From positions 1 to 55,407 of the forward strand of contig JAKOPZ010000016.1 of assembly GCA_029778615.1 (NCBI GenBank): a DNA stretch of 55,407 nt. The letters are read 5' to 3'. This document shows positions 39,954 to 48,570 of the stretch, piece by piece. Under the pieces are notes generated by a model. The model was not told where the DNA came from. It did not search any database and saw nothing but the letters and a program-made list of their open reading frames with translations. Position 1 is the stretch's first letter. The number at the start of each line of letters is the position of its first letter. The position numbers and the translations under genes were made by a program. The stretch comes from Chloroflexota bacterium (GTDB lineage Bacteria > Chloroflexota > Anaerolineae > UBA4142 > SHND01).

Positions 39954-40913
39954 CTATGGCGCGCTCGTCACACGCGCACTCATTTCATCCAAAAATTCCA
40001 CATCCTCGCGCGATAAATTCCAACCTAACGCGCCCGCATTTTCTTTTGCCTGTTTCAAATTTTTCGCGCCGGGAATTGGAATGGTGCCGTGCTGGATGGT
40101 CCAATTGATAGCGACTTGCGGAATACTCTGGTTGTATTTTTCCGCGATGCGTTTCAACTCGAGCACCAGAGGTTGAATCTGCGCGAGATATGCGTAACTG
40201 AACTGTGAACCGCGCGCGCCCGGCAGCGGGTGCGCCGGCGAATACTTGCCGGTAAGGACGCCAAATTTCAACGGGCTGTACGCAATCACGGTTACGTTCA
40301 ATTCACGGCACGTATCCATCACGCCGTTGAAATCAGGGTGGCGGTGCAGCAAGCTGTATTCGATTTGATTCGACGCAAGCGGAATGCCATGCTGCGCGAG
40401 GCGCTTGTGCGCGCGGCGCACTTGGTCCGCATTGTAATTGGAAACGCCGACGGCGCGCGTCAAATTCTTTTCGACTGCTTCCGCCATCGCATCCATCCAA
40501 CTTTCAATCGAGACCGGCGGAAACGCCCAGTGCATTTGATACAAGTCCACCGTTTGCAATCCCAAACGTTTCAAACTGCCGCGCAGCGCGCGCAACAAAA
40601 ATCCTTTCGTTACGCGATACGGCAGCGGGAAAAATTTGGTTGCGATGTGAACCTCATTTTCGAGAGCGGGATTGCGCGCACGCGTGGCATGCATAAACTC
40701 GCCCAGAAACGTTTCCGCTTTGCCCAAGCTGTAAATTTCGGCAGTGTCGAAAAAATTGATGCCGGCGCGCAGCGTTTCCTCGAACGCTTGCTCCAAGTCC
40801 CTCGCGCCGTACCCTCTGCCAAAACCCCAATACAAGCTGTCGCCCCAAGCCCACGTGCCGATGCCGAGAGGCGAAACCATTACGCCACTTTTGCCCAATT
40901 CGATTTGTTGCAT
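39954..40913 (-). CDS. Aldo/keto reductase
   Basis: This 319-aa NADPH-dependent oxidoreductase has the catalytic tetrad Asp56, Tyr61 (DTAEIY), Lys93 (IATKFFP) and His128 (LYQMHWA), plus the C-terminal NADPH site IPIPGAKNLKQAKENAGALGW. The substrate is unknown. It is the first gene of a three-gene run with the hydrolase and flavoprotein. Confidence 0.93.
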   Translation of the reverse strand: MQQIELGKSGVMVSPLGIGTWAWGDSLYWGFGRGYGARDLEQAFEETLRAGINFFDTAEIYSLGKAETFLGEFMHATRARNPALENEVHIATKFFPLPYRVTKGFLLRALRGSLKRLGLQTVDLYQMHWAFPPVSIESWMDAMAEAVEKNLTRAVGVSNYNADQVRRAHKRLAQHGIPLASNQIEYSLLHRHPDFNGVMDTCRELNVTVIAYSPLKFGVLTGKYSPAHPLPGARGSQFSYAYLAQIQPLVLELKRIAEKYNQSIPQVAINWTIQHGTIPIPGAKNLKQAKENAGALGWNLSREDVEFLDEMSARVTSAP

Positions 40914-41038
40914 AGTTCCAATGATTAGAAATCATCGGCAAACAATAGAAAAATCAAGCCAACAAAAGATTCATTCCTTTGTTGTCTGTCCGTTGTGCTC
41001 TTGTTTGCCATAGTTTTCAAAACTACGGAATTCCGGAT

Positions 41039-41983
41039 TCAATCCAAATTCAATCCATCAATCGCGTTGCGAATCACTTGCGCGCTTGCTTTCAATGCCC
41101 TCATTTCGTTGTCATTCAACGGCGGCATGTACGTATCCAAAATGCCGTCGCCGCCGACGAGTTGCGGCAAGGACAGTGTAACATTCTTTACACCGACAAC
41201 AGTATCGTGACACGACGAAACGGTGAGAATCGCGCGTTGGTCATTCAGAATCGCTTGAGTGATGCGCGCGAGCGCCGAGCCAATTCCGTAATACGTCGCG
41301 CCTTTGCCGTTAATGATGTGATAGGCAGCACGGCGGACGCGCGTGTCAATGTCGTCGCGAATTTCATCACTGAGCGCGATGCCGTGCGCGGCGCAAAACT
41401 GTTCGAGCGGAAAATTGGCGACCGTGGCAACACTCCACGTCAACACTTCGGAATCCCCGTGTTCGCCGAGAACGTACGCGTGAACATGCGCGGTATCAAT
41501 ACCCGTCAAACGCGCGAGCAGCAAACGAAAACGCGCAGTGTCGAGCGTGGTGCCTGAACCAATCACGCGCGAGTGCGGCACGCCGCGTTGTTGTGCGAAA
41601 TGCGCGGCGAGATGCGTCATTACATCCACAGGATTCGTCGCGACGACAATGCGCGCGTCGGGCGCGTGTTCCAACACTTGCGGAATAATCTCGCCAAAAA
41701 TTTTCGCGTTGCGTTCCAACAATTGCAAACGCGTTTCGCCGGGCTTTTGATTGGAACCTGCCGCGAGAATCACCACGCGCGCACCAACCAAATCCGCGTA
41801 TTCGCCATCATTCACTTCGAGCGCGTTGGCAAACGGCACCGCGTGCGCGATGTCGTCCGCTTCCGCCGACGCGCGTTCACGATTCGCATCCACCAAAACG
41901 ATTTCGCGCCCAACGCCGCGCATCACGAGCGCGTACGCAGCGGTTGCCCCGACAAAGCCACTACCGACAATTCCGATTTTCAT
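41039..41983 (-). CDS. ldh: L-lactate dehydrogenase
   Basis: This 314-aa enzyme interconverts pyruvate and lactate with NAD. The Rossmann loop is [19 protein letters not shown]. The substrate-discriminating residue is Gln79 with Arg85 (NQKPGETR), which selects lactate over malate. Arg/Asn are in VVATNPVDV, and the active-site His175 is in GEHGDSEV. Length and motifs are normal, fitting fermentative metabolism. The start is ATG at 41983. Its leader comes from a palindromic repeat (41990-42026) whose GAGGTGG serves as the Shine-Dalgarno. Confidence 0.93.
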   Translation of the reverse strand: MKIGIVGSGFVGATAAYALVMRGVGREIVLVDANRERASAEADDIAHAVPFANALEVNDGEYADLVGARVVILAAGSNQKPGETRLQLLERNAKIFGEIIPQVLEHAPDARIVVATNPVDVMTHLAAHFAQQRGVPHSRVIGSGTTLDTARFRLLLARLTGIDTAHVHAYVLGEHGDSEVLTWSVATVANFPLEQFCAAHGIALSDEIRDDIDTRVRRAAYHIINGKGATYYGIGSALARITQAILNDQRAILTVSSCHDTVVGVKNVTLSLPQLVGGDGILDTYMPPLNDNEMRALKASAQVIRNAIDGLNLD

Positions 41984-41989
41984 AATTTC

Positions 41990-42026
41990 CACCTCACCCT
42001 AACCGTCTCCTCCTCTGAGGAGAGGG
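41990..42026. repeat. REP-like CCTCACCCTAAC repeat upstream of ldh
   Basis: CCTCACCCTAACCG followed by a perfect 7-bp hairpin (42006-42012 with 42017-42023, CTCT-type loop). It is a word widespread as a dispersed repeat in environmental Chloroflexota. Here it supplies the ldh leader. Confidence 0.6.
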
Positions 42027-42086
42027 AACAGAATGAGCGCATCATACTGAAAAAGATACGGAATGGCGAATGGGGATACATGCGCG

Positions 42087-42120
42087 AAAAAAAAGAGCAG
42101 AGTGATTTCTCTGCTCTTTT
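42087..42120 (-). terminator. Terminator after the BrnA-like antitoxin gene
   Basis: Perfect 12-bp stem (42091-42102 with 42109-42120), 6-nt loop. On the minus strand it is followed by T8. Confidence 0.9.
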
Positions 42121-42136
42121 ACAAAGCGAATCCTGA

Positions 42137-42415
42137 CTATCTCGAACTGTGCGTCAGTGATTCCTTCAACATGCGATTCACCAAAACGTTCAATGACACG
42201 TCTAAATCACGCGCGCGACTTTCCAGTTGCTCTAGCACTTTTGGTTCGAGTGTGATACGCGGATAACGTCGTTCATGCGTCGTCACGCGAAACTCTACTT
42301 CACGCCATGCCTCAGGATATTCTTCGGTATCGTGTGAATCCCAAAATTCTGCCAACTCTTCGAGGGAAGAAAATGTTGCAGGTAACGGATCCCGCTGGTT
42401 TTTACTTTTTTCCAT
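42137..42415 (-). CDS. BrnA/CopG-type antitoxin
   Basis: This 92-aa protein has an N-terminal FSSLEELAEFWDSHDTEEYPEAW motif, found in CopG-type antitoxins next to BrnT, and a C-terminal ribbon-helix-helix (RITLEPKVLEQLESRARDLDVSLNVLVNRML). It would bind the toxin and the operon promoter. It overlaps the reconstructed 3' end of the BrnT gene by 14 bp, as expected for a BrnTA pair, and ends in a strong terminator. Confidence 0.85.
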   Translation of the reverse strand: MEKSKNQRDPLPATFSSLEELAEFWDSHDTEEYPEAWREVEFRVTTHERRYPRITLEPKVLEQLESRARDLDVSLNVLVNRMLKESLTHSSR

Positions 42416-42680
42416 ATCGCTTTCTTTCTTTTTGTGTCATGTCACGCGCGCTCAGAACAAGAGCGGAACGGTTTCGCTTTTACACAAAAAACACCACCAA
42501 ATAGCGTCCTTCTTCCGTTCTTCCTAACGCGCGATAAACATCTTCGCCTTTAACGTTTCCCTCTTGTGCGAAAAAGAAGCGTGGTTTGCCAAGCAATACT
42601 TCTTCCGCTTCGTACGCATAGACATCGTGTTTTCGCTCGAGGTTGTCCGCATCGAGAATAACGATTTTGGCAATGTCCAT
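42402..42680 (-). pseudogene. BrnT-type toxin interrupted by an in-frame TAA
   Basis: The first 66 codons read like BrnT (AEEVLLGKPRFFF, GEDVYRALGRTEEGRYLVVFFV). TAA (42480-42482) then stops translation. Reading past it in the same frame gives KRNRSALVLSARDMTQKER and a stop at 42402, which is the normal BrnT C terminus with its SARDM motif. The total would be 92 aa, the usual length. The stop removes part of the RNase core, so the toxin is probably inactive unless there is read-through or a sequencing error near the T6 run. Confidence 0.8.
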
Positions 42681-42720
42681 GTTCGTATCTCTGCCATAAT
42701 TCTAGCACAACGCGTCAAGT

Positions 42721-44385
42721 CTATTGCTCTTGTTTCTCAATCTTGCCCCACGTATCCCGCAGAGTCACCGTACGATTAAACACCAATTTTTCGCGCGTGG
42801 AATCGGGGTCAACGACGAAATAGCCGTTGCGTTCAAATTGATAGCGCATTCCCGTTTCCGCGTTTGCGAGCGATGGTTCGACAAAACCTTGCACCACTTG
42901 AAGCGAGTTGGGATTGATGTTTTCTTTCCAATCTTCCGCTTCATCGGGTTTCGGCATCGGGAATAAATTTTCGTACAAACGCATCTCGGCGGGAATCGCG
43001 TGTTGTGCGGAAATCCAGTGAATCGTGCCTTTAACTTTGCGGTCGGTGGGCTGCGCGTTCAATGTCGCGGGGTCGTACGTACAACGCAGTTCCGTCACCT
43101 CACCGTTTTCGTTTTTCACAACGCTTGTACATTTGATAATGTACGCCCAACGCAAACGCACCTCCGCGCCCGGCGACAAACGAAAATATTTTTTCGACGG
43201 GTTCTCCATGAAATCGGATTGTTCAATCCACAATTCGCGCGTGAAAGGAATTTTGCGCGAACCCGCGCTCGGGTCTTCGGGATTGTTCACCGCGTCGAGT
43301 TCCTCGATTTTTCCTTCGGGATAATTTTCAATCACCACTTTTAACGGATTCAAGACGCCCATCACGCGCGGCGCGGTCTTGTTCAATTCTTCGCGGATGC
43401 ACGCTTCGAGCAATGCCACTTCGACGAGATTTTGATTTTTCGTCACGCCCACGCGTTCAATGAAATCGCGGATGGAAGCGGGCGTATAACCGCGTCGGCG
43501 CAAACCCGAAAGCGTTGGCATGCGCGGGTCATCCCAACCCGCGACGATATTTTCATTCACCAATTGCAACAGTTTGCGTTTGCTCATCACGGTGTTCGAG
43601 AGGTTCAAACGCGAAAATTCGATTTGGCGCGGATGATAAATTTCGAGATTGTCCAAATACCAATCGTACAACGGACGATGGTCTTCGTACTCGAGCGAAC
43701 ACAATGAATGGGTCACGCCTTCAATCGAATCGGATTGCCCGTGCGCCCAATCGTACATGGGATAAATGCACCACGCGTCGCCCGTGCGATGATGCGTCGC
43801 ATGACGAATGCGATACATCACCGGGTCGCGCATGTTGAGATTTCCTGACGCCATATCAACTTTTGCGCGCAACACACGCGCGCCATCAGGAAATTCGCCC
43901 GCTCTCATTCGACGGAACAAATCCAAATTTTCCTCGATGCTGCGATTGCGATACGGCGATTCGCGTCCGGGTTCGGTGAGCGTGCCGCGATACGCGCGAA
44001 TTTCTTCCATCGTCAAATCGTCCACGTACGCCTTGTTTTGCAAAATCAGTTCTTCTGCCCACTGATACAATTGTTCAAAATAATCGGACGCGAATTTTGC
44101 TTCGCCTTGCCATTCAAAACCGAGCCAGCGAATATCTTGTTGAATCGCGTCCACATATTCTTGTTCTTCTTTGGTCGGATTCGTGTCGTCGAAACGCAAA
44201 TTGCAATAGCCACCAAATTCCTGCGCGATGCCAAAATCTACGCAAATCGCTTTCGCATGACCGATGTGCAAATAGCCGTTCGGTTCCGGCGGAAAGCGCG
44301 TGACGACGCGTCCATCGAAACGTTTTGTCTCGTTGTCTTGAATGACTGCTTCACGAATAAAATCTTTGGGTTCGGGGGTACTCAT
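42721..44385 (-). CDS. glnS: Glutaminyl-tRNA synthetase
   Basis: This 554-aa class I enzyme has the GlnRS form of the HIGH motif ([13 protein letters not shown]), [11 protein letters not shown], and the KMSKS motif VMSKRKL, with the C-terminal anticodon-binding beta-barrels. The length matches bacterial GlnRS. It charges tRNA-Gln directly, so the Glu-tRNA-Gln amidotransferase route is not strictly needed. It stands with GltX and AsnS within 8 kb, separated by toxin-antitoxin modules. Confidence 0.95.
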   Translation of the reverse strand: MSTPEPKDFIREAVIQDNETKRFDGRVVTRFPPEPNGYLHIGHAKAICVDFGIAQEFGGYCNLRFDDTNPTKEEQEYVDAIQQDIRWLGFEWQGEAKFASDYFEQLYQWAEELILQNKAYVDDLTMEEIRAYRGTLTEPGRESPYRNRSIEENLDLFRRMRAGEFPDGARVLRAKVDMASGNLNMRDPVMYRIRHATHHRTGDAWCIYPMYDWAHGQSDSIEGVTHSLCSLEYEDHRPLYDWYLDNLEIYHPRQIEFSRLNLSNTVMSKRKLLQLVNENIVAGWDDPRMPTLSGLRRRGYTPASIRDFIERVGVTKNQNLVEVALLEACIREELNKTAPRVMGVLNPLKVVIENYPEGKIEELDAVNNPEDPSAGSRKIPFTRELWIEQSDFMENPSKKYFRLSPGAEVRLRWAYIIKCTSVVKNENGEVTELRCTYDPATLNAQPTDRKVKGTIHWISAQHAIPAEMRLYENLFPMPKPDEAEDWKENINPNSLQVVQGFVEPSLANAETGMRYQFERNGYFVVDPDSTREKLVFNRTVTLRDTWGKIEKQEQ

Positions 44386-44405
44386 TTTTTATCCACTCAA
44401 CTTTG

Positions 44406-44630
44406 TTATGAATTTTCGTATGCACTCAAAAACTCGTCTCTTGAAATACCTGATTGTGTCAAAATCGTTCGCAGCGTTGACCCTTTAATCGTTCGATGGT
44501 TCGGCAAGGTCAAAGGTGTTCGCGTTCCATCTTGATTCTCTCGCACCATCGAAATATGGTTTCCTTCGCGCACGACTCGAAAGTCGAGTTGCTCAAATGC
44601 TTTGATTACTTTCGCTTTCGGCGCGTCCAC
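44406..44630 (-). CDS. HicA-type mRNA interferase toxin
   Basis: This 74-aa dsRBD-like protein has KVIKAFEQLDFRVVREGNHISMVR with the catalytic-type His, PLTLPNHRTIKGSTLRTILTQSGISRDEFL. HicA cleaves mRNA. The GTG start is preceded by GGGGGA. It is preceded by its HicB antitoxin 50 bp upstream, so the antitoxin is made first. Confidence 0.88.
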   Translation of the reverse strand: MDAPKAKVIKAFEQLDFRVVREGNHISMVRENQDGTRTPLTLPNHRTIKGSTLRTILTQSGISRDEFLSAYENS

Positions 44631-44680
44631 ATGAAATTTCCCCCATCAGACCATGACTCCTGCTTCCGAGACAAATGCTT

Positions 44681-44872
44681 CTAACACACAGGTTCCTCAG
44701 TCTCGATGATTTCTGGACCAAAAGTTTCAATGTGAAATTGAATCGCGGATTTCACATCTGCCATCGCTTCCTCGTAGGTATCGCCTTCGCCAACGACGAC
44801 GCCTTTGAGCCCGATGGGATATGCAACATATCCGTCGGAATGTTTTTCTACAATAATTTTGATTTGTCGCAT
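44681..44872 (-). CDS. HicB-type antitoxin (short form)
   Basis: This 63-aa protein reads MRQIKIIVEKHSDGYVAYPIGLKGVVVGEGDTYEEAMADVKSAIQFHIETFG, the partial RNase H-like fold of HicB without a C-terminal DNA-binding domain. GGAG lies 8 nt before the ATG at 44872. Lacking the DNA-binding part, it may neutralise HicA without repressing the operon itself. Confidence 0.85.
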   Translation of the reverse strand: MRQIKIIVEKHSDGYVAYPIGLKGVVVGEGDTYEEAMADVKSAIQFHIETFGPEIIETEEPVC

Positions 44873-44914
44873 TTTCGTTACTCCTTCTTGCAAACTCAAA
44901 ACGCGCACGAGACG

Positions 44915-46390
44915 CTATACTACGGAACCTGCCCTTGCCATTTTCTCCAACTCTCTCAACGCCCTCTCCACTCTCTCCATCACCTTCCCCTTCCCCATTA
45001 CCTTCATCGTTCCCACCAACGGCGGCGTGACTGTTTTGCCTGTGACGGCGACTCGCAAGATTCCAAAAAACTGCGCGGGTTTCAAACCGAGTTTTTCTGA
45101 CGCGGCACGCAGTTCTTGCTCCAGAGCGTGTTCGTCGTCGAATGATGGGAAATTGTCCAACACCTCGCCCGCGTTGCGTAACGCGTTCAACGATTCCGCC
45201 GCGTTCATTTTATTGCCGAGCAAAAGTTTCGGGTCGTACTCGATTTCTTGTTGGAAAATAAAATCCACCAGCGGCGCGATTTCGTCGAGGCGTTTCAAAC
45301 GCTCTTGCACCAACGGCGCGATTTTCTTCACCGTTTCCAAATCCGCCTCGATACCTGCACGCGTCAAAAACGGCAGCAATCTCTCCGCCAAGTCTCCAGT
45401 CTCCAGTCCCCGAATGTAATACCCATTCATCCAATCCAATTTCGCGCGGTCAAACACGGCGGGCGAAGAATGAATGTGGTCGAGTGTGAATGCTTGAATC
45501 AGCTCGTCGCGCGAAAATAATTCGCGTTCGCCGTCGTATGCCCAGCCGAGCAGCGCCATGAAATTCACAAGCGCTTCCACCAAATATCCCTCGTCGCGGA
45601 ATTGGGTGATGCTCGTCGCGCCGTGACGCTTGGACAATTTTTTCTTGTCGGGTCCGAGAACGACGGGCATGTGTCCGAATTGCGGCGGCGTCCAACCGAA
45701 CGCGTTGTACAAGAGAATGTGTTTTGGAAATGACGAAATCCATTCATCGCCGCGCATGACGTGCGTGATTTCCATCAAGTGGTCGTCAACCACAACCGCC
45801 ATGTGGTACGTTGGAAAGCCGTCGCTTTTCATCAACACTTGGTCGTCCACATCCGCGTTCGGAATCGTAATGTCGCCATGAATAAAATCTGGCAGCGTTG
45901 TGGAACCTTCCAACGGCACGGCGAGACGAACGACGCGCGGCAATCCTTTTGCTTCGCGTTCCGCGCGTTGTTCTGGTGTGAGCCAACGACAGCGGCGGTC
46001 ATAACGCGTTGGTTCGCCGCGCGCTTCTTGTTCTTGGCGCATCTGTTTCAATTCATCCGGTGTGCAGTAGCAATAATACGCCGCGCCTTTTTCAATCAGT
46101 TCGTCCGCGTATTTTTTGTAAATCGCCAAACGTTCCGATTGATGATACGGTCCGTACGCGCCGCCAATGTCGGGTCCCTCATCCCAATTCATCCCAAGAA
46201 AACGCAGCGACTCCATAATGAGCTCAAGCCCATTGTCCACTTCGCGCGCTTGGTCGGTGTCCTCGACGCGCAAAATAAATTTTCCGTCATTGTGCCGCGC
46301 CCACAGCCAATTAAAAAGCGCGGTGCGTAAATTTCCAATATGCGGCGCGCCGGTGGGCGAAGGCGCGTAACGAACGCGAACGAAAGACAT
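44915..46390 (-). CDS. gltX: Glutamyl-tRNA synthetase
   Basis: This 491-aa class I enzyme has VRYAPSPTGAPHIGNLRTALFNW (HIGH variant HIGN), FILRVEDTDQAREV, and the KMSKS variant KKLSKRHGATS. Zinc-site-like CYCTPDEL is present. Residues about 327-334 (GLETGDL) are encoded by three exact heptads (45391-45411) without changing the length relative to relatives. The start codon directly abuts a 91-nt heptad array, and no Shine-Dalgarno is present. Confidence 0.95.
   Translation of the reverse strand: MSFVRVRYAPSPTGAPHIGNLRTALFNWLWARHNDGKFILRVEDTDQAREVDNGLELIMESLRFLGMNWDEGPDIGGAYGPYHQSERLAIYKKYADELIEKGAAYYCYCTPDELKQMRQEQEARGEPTRYDRRCRWLTPEQRAEREAKGLPRVVRLAVPLEGSTTLPDFIHGDITIPNADVDDQVLMKSDGFPTYHMAVVVDDHLMEITHVMRGDEWISSFPKHILLYNAFGWTPPQFGHMPVVLGPDKKKLSKRHGATSITQFRDEGYLVEALVNFMALLGWAYDGERELFSRDELIQAFTLDHIHSSPAVFDRAKLDWMNGYYIRGLETGDLAERLLPFLTRAGIEADLETVKKIAPLVQERLKRLDEIAPLVDFIFQQEIEYDPKLLLGNKMNAAESLNALRNAGEVLDNFPSFDDEHALEQELRAASEKLGLKPAQFFGILRVAVTGKTVTPPLVGTMKVMGKGKVMERVERALRELEKMARAGSVV
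45391..45411. repeat. Three heptads inside gltX
   Basis: AGTCTCC, AGTCTCC, AGTCCCC in phase, encoding part of YYIRGLETGDLAERL. This is the same word family as the arrays at 15283-15345 and 18181-18237. Confidence 0.75.
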
Positions 46391-46481
46391 TTTTGATTTT
46401 TGATTTTAGATTTTCGATTTATGATTTTTTCTGATGAATGTTCGAATCAGAAATCCAAAATCATAAATCATAAATCACAAA
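46391..46481. repeat. Heptad array abutting the gltX start codon
   Basis: Thirteen exact 7-nt units: TTTTGAT, TTTTGAT, TTTAGAT, TTTCGAT, TTATGAT, TTTTTCT ... TCAGAAA, TCCAAAA, TCATAAA, TCATAAA, TCACAAA. The halves are reverse complements. It fills almost all of the gap between gltX and the M23 peptidase gene. Confidence 0.85.
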
Positions 46482-46486
46482 TTCCC

Positions 46487-47578
46487 TCATCCTCCAAATA
46501 CCACAAACGTTAAATGTCCTGCTTTCACAAACACGCGGCGAGAATAAATCAGACTCCCCACATACGCGCGCACGATGTAACTGCCTTCGGGCAAATCAGG
46601 AAACGCGAAATTTTCTTGCAGGACATCATCCGAATTCACGGGCGGATATTGGTCGCGCGAATACGTTTCGGTGTCGCCAATGTACGTGCCGTCCACATCA
46701 TCCGCATAAATCAAAACGCTCGCCGCGCGGACCGGCGCGCCGTTGCGGTCTTGTAAACGTCCCGCAATCGCGCCCGTGCCGGGTAACGGACGCATCCACA
46801 AAATGGAATTGCGCGTGGACGCGTAACTGTTGGCGCCGAGCCGCGTTTCAAAATGCACGTGCGGACCGACGGCGATGCCTTCTTGCCCCACTTCGCCAAG
46901 CGGTTCACCGGCGCGGACATGCTGTCCCGGTTTCACATAGTACGCGCGCACGTGTCCGTACGCGACATAGACGGGTTGACCTTGATACGTGTCGTCCAGT
47001 TTCAAAATGATGACGTTGCCATAGTAATCGGGCTTGCGTCCGCAGATCTCATTCCCGCCCGCGCCGCACTGGGGCAAATCGTCATGTCCGGCAACGACGA
47101 CGGTCGCGTTCGCAACGGCAATAACAGTGGTGCCGAGCGGATTCACAAATTCTTCGCCGTGATGCACTTCGTACTCGCCGCGCCCGGTCGTTCCGTACAA
47201 ATAGTAACGGTCCGGACTATTGCTTGCCGCATCGGGCTGCACGGGTCGCCCAAACAGAAAATGTTCAACCGTCGGATATGGTGTATGCGTGGGCGCGACG
47301 GTTGCCATCGGCGTTGCCGTCGGTGTGGGCGTGCGCGTATTCGTCGGCACACGCGTATTGGTCGGAAAGTGCGTTGCCGTTGCCTCGAAACCGCCGATGA
47401 GCGTTGGAGTACGCGTAATCAAATCCGGCAGCGGAAACGAAGCGGCAAGCCGGTCGGGTTCGCGCAAAATGGCATAGCCGAAAACGACGAACAGAGTTGC
47501 GATGAACGCAACGATGGCAACAATCAAAGCGGGTCGCCGCCGCGGTGGTCTAGGTCGAATATACACAGCAAATTTCAT
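46487..47578 (-). CDS. Membrane-anchored M23 metallopeptidase with Thr/Pro linker
   Basis: This 363-aa protein has a basic N terminus, one transmembrane helix (about 18-40), a Thr/Pro-rich linker (TNTRVPTNTRTPTPTATP) and an M23/LytM domain with VHHGEEF (first zinc His), then GPHVHFE (HxH). A C-terminal beta-sandwich (GAIAGRLQDRNGAPVRAASVLIYADD) resembles a carboxypeptidase regulatory-like domain. It would cut peptidoglycan cross-links or regulate cell-wall hydrolysis outside the cell. The ATG at 47578 starts just before the hydrophobic segment; an upstream frame lacks homology. Confidence 0.87.
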   Translation of the reverse strand: MKFAVYIRPRPPRRRPALIVAIVAFIATLFVVFGYAILREPDRLAASFPLPDLITRTPTLIGGFEATATHFPTNTRVPTNTRTPTPTATPMATVAPTHTPYPTVEHFLFGRPVQPDAASNSPDRYYLYGTTGRGEYEVHHGEEFVNPLGTTVIAVANATVVVAGHDDLPQCGAGGNEICGRKPDYYGNVIILKLDDTYQGQPVYVAYGHVRAYYVKPGQHVRAGEPLGEVGQEGIAVGPHVHFETRLGANSYASTRNSILWMRPLPGTGAIAGRLQDRNGAPVRAASVLIYADDVDGTYIGDTETYSRDQYPPVNSDDVLQENFAFPDLPEGSYIVRAYVGSLIYSRRVFVKAGHLTFVVFGG

Positions 47579-47659
47579 TCTATGCGCGCGCGATAAAATA
47601 ACAAAAAACCCGTTCGCGTCGGGTGAGGCGCGAACGGGTGAAATTGCCAAACTGCTCTT

Positions 47660-47923
47660 TTATTGCGGATACGCGCGTGAGCGAATTGCCCACGCAATCA
47701 TACTTCCCGCCGCGACGGTCACGCCTAATGCCGCCGCGCCCAGCACCCAGTAATTCACATGCGCGGGACGCTGGAGCCGCATCGCGCGCTGTGCCGCTTG
47801 CTGCTGTCCCGCCAACTGCAAATTCGTCCGCAGATGCTGCCGAAACGAATCTGACGGCTGAACCGGCGTCAACACGCGCCGCATGTTCGATGCCATTTTC
47901 TCTTCCCAAAAAGTTTCTTGCAT
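47660..47923 (-). CDS. Small single-pass membrane protein downstream of the sigma factor
   Basis: This 87-aa protein has a cytoplasmic N terminus (RRVLTPVQPSDSFRQHLRTNLQLAGQQQ) and a single transmembrane helix (YWVLGAAALGVTVAAGSMIAWAI). GAGGT lies 5 nt before the ATG at 47923. It is similar in layout to short membrane proteins found near ECF sigma genes and could be an anti-sigma accessory. I do not recognise a defined family. Confidence 0.6.
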   Translation of the reverse strand: MQETFWEEKMASNMRRVLTPVQPSDSFRQHLRTNLQLAGQQQAAQRAMRLQRPAHVNYWVLGAAALGVTVAAGSMIAWAIRSRAYPQ

Positions 47924-47935
47924 AGATACCTCGAC

Positions 47936-48008
47936 ACGAGTGCGATAGTTACATCGTGCGATAGTAGAACGGTAACTATCGCACGACCGCACGATTGCAC
48001 CTTCGCAC
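47936..48008. repeat. 8-bp-period repeat with 13-bp perfect inverted repeat
   Basis: On the minus strand: GTGCGAAG, GTGCAATC, GTGCGGTC, GTGCGATA, GTTACCGT. The period is 8, unlike the heptad arrays. GTGCGATAGTTAC at 47940-47952 has an exact inverted copy at 47972-47984. Confidence 0.75.
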
Positions 48009-48012
48009 CTTT

Positions 48013-48519
48013 TCAAGCATACCGTGCGGTCGCCATGAGCAAAAGCGCAAGCGATGTAACAATCGCGTTCCACAAACTCGCCGAGCCCAGACGTTTTTGC
48101 AGCGCAGCCATTTCCGCCATTTGTGCAGGCGAGGGCGGTTTCCCCGCGCGCGCAATTTCGCCGCCGAGACGCGTCATCTTGCCCGAAAGCGGCCCGACCA
48201 TTCCGCCGCCAATGCCCAACGCAATCAATCCAAACACACCGCCAAGCGCGAACGCCAAACCGACCGGCGTGCTCAGACCCGCGATGCCGTAATGCAAGAA
48301 ATAAAGGGCGAGCCCCGCGAGCACGGTCAAGATTGCGGCAATGGTGATGTACACCGAAAAGCGCAATTTTTCCATCAGATACCCCATGACCTTGCCGCCA
48401 TCCGCGCCCAACGCCTGCACGGCGGGTCCGAGAAAGAACGCCATAATCCATGCTGAGCCGACCCAAAACACACCCGAAAAAATGTGAATGATGCGTAGAA
48501 TGATTGCGAGAATGTCCAT
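48013..48519 (-). CDS. Four-helix membrane protein (CopD/DUF2269-like)
   Basis: This 168-aa protein has four transmembrane helices, beginning ILAIILRIIHIFSGVFWVGSAWIMAFFLGPAVQAL. A His and Trp in the first helix (RIIHIFSGVFWVG) are typical of CopD/DUF2269-type proteins, which are linked to copper or heme handling. The function here is unknown. It is in the sigma-factor neighbourhood, 51 bp after the sigma gene. Confidence 0.6.
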   Translation of the reverse strand: MDILAIILRIIHIFSGVFWVGSAWIMAFFLGPAVQALGADGGKVMGYLMEKLRFSVYITIAAILTVLAGLALYFLHYGIAGLSTPVGLAFALGGVFGLIALGIGGGMVGPLSGKMTRLGGEIARAGKPPSPAQMAEMAALQKRLGSASLWNAIVTSLALLLMATARYA

Positions 48520-48570
48520 GGTTTCCTCTGTGCCGCGCGTTTTACCGTATGGAAAATGCGCGGTATTTGT

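Noticed and set aside
42480-42482. Recoding (selenocysteine or programmed read-through) at the BrnT stop
   Set aside because: The codon is TAA, not TGA, and no recoding signal is evident; mutation or sequence error is simpler.
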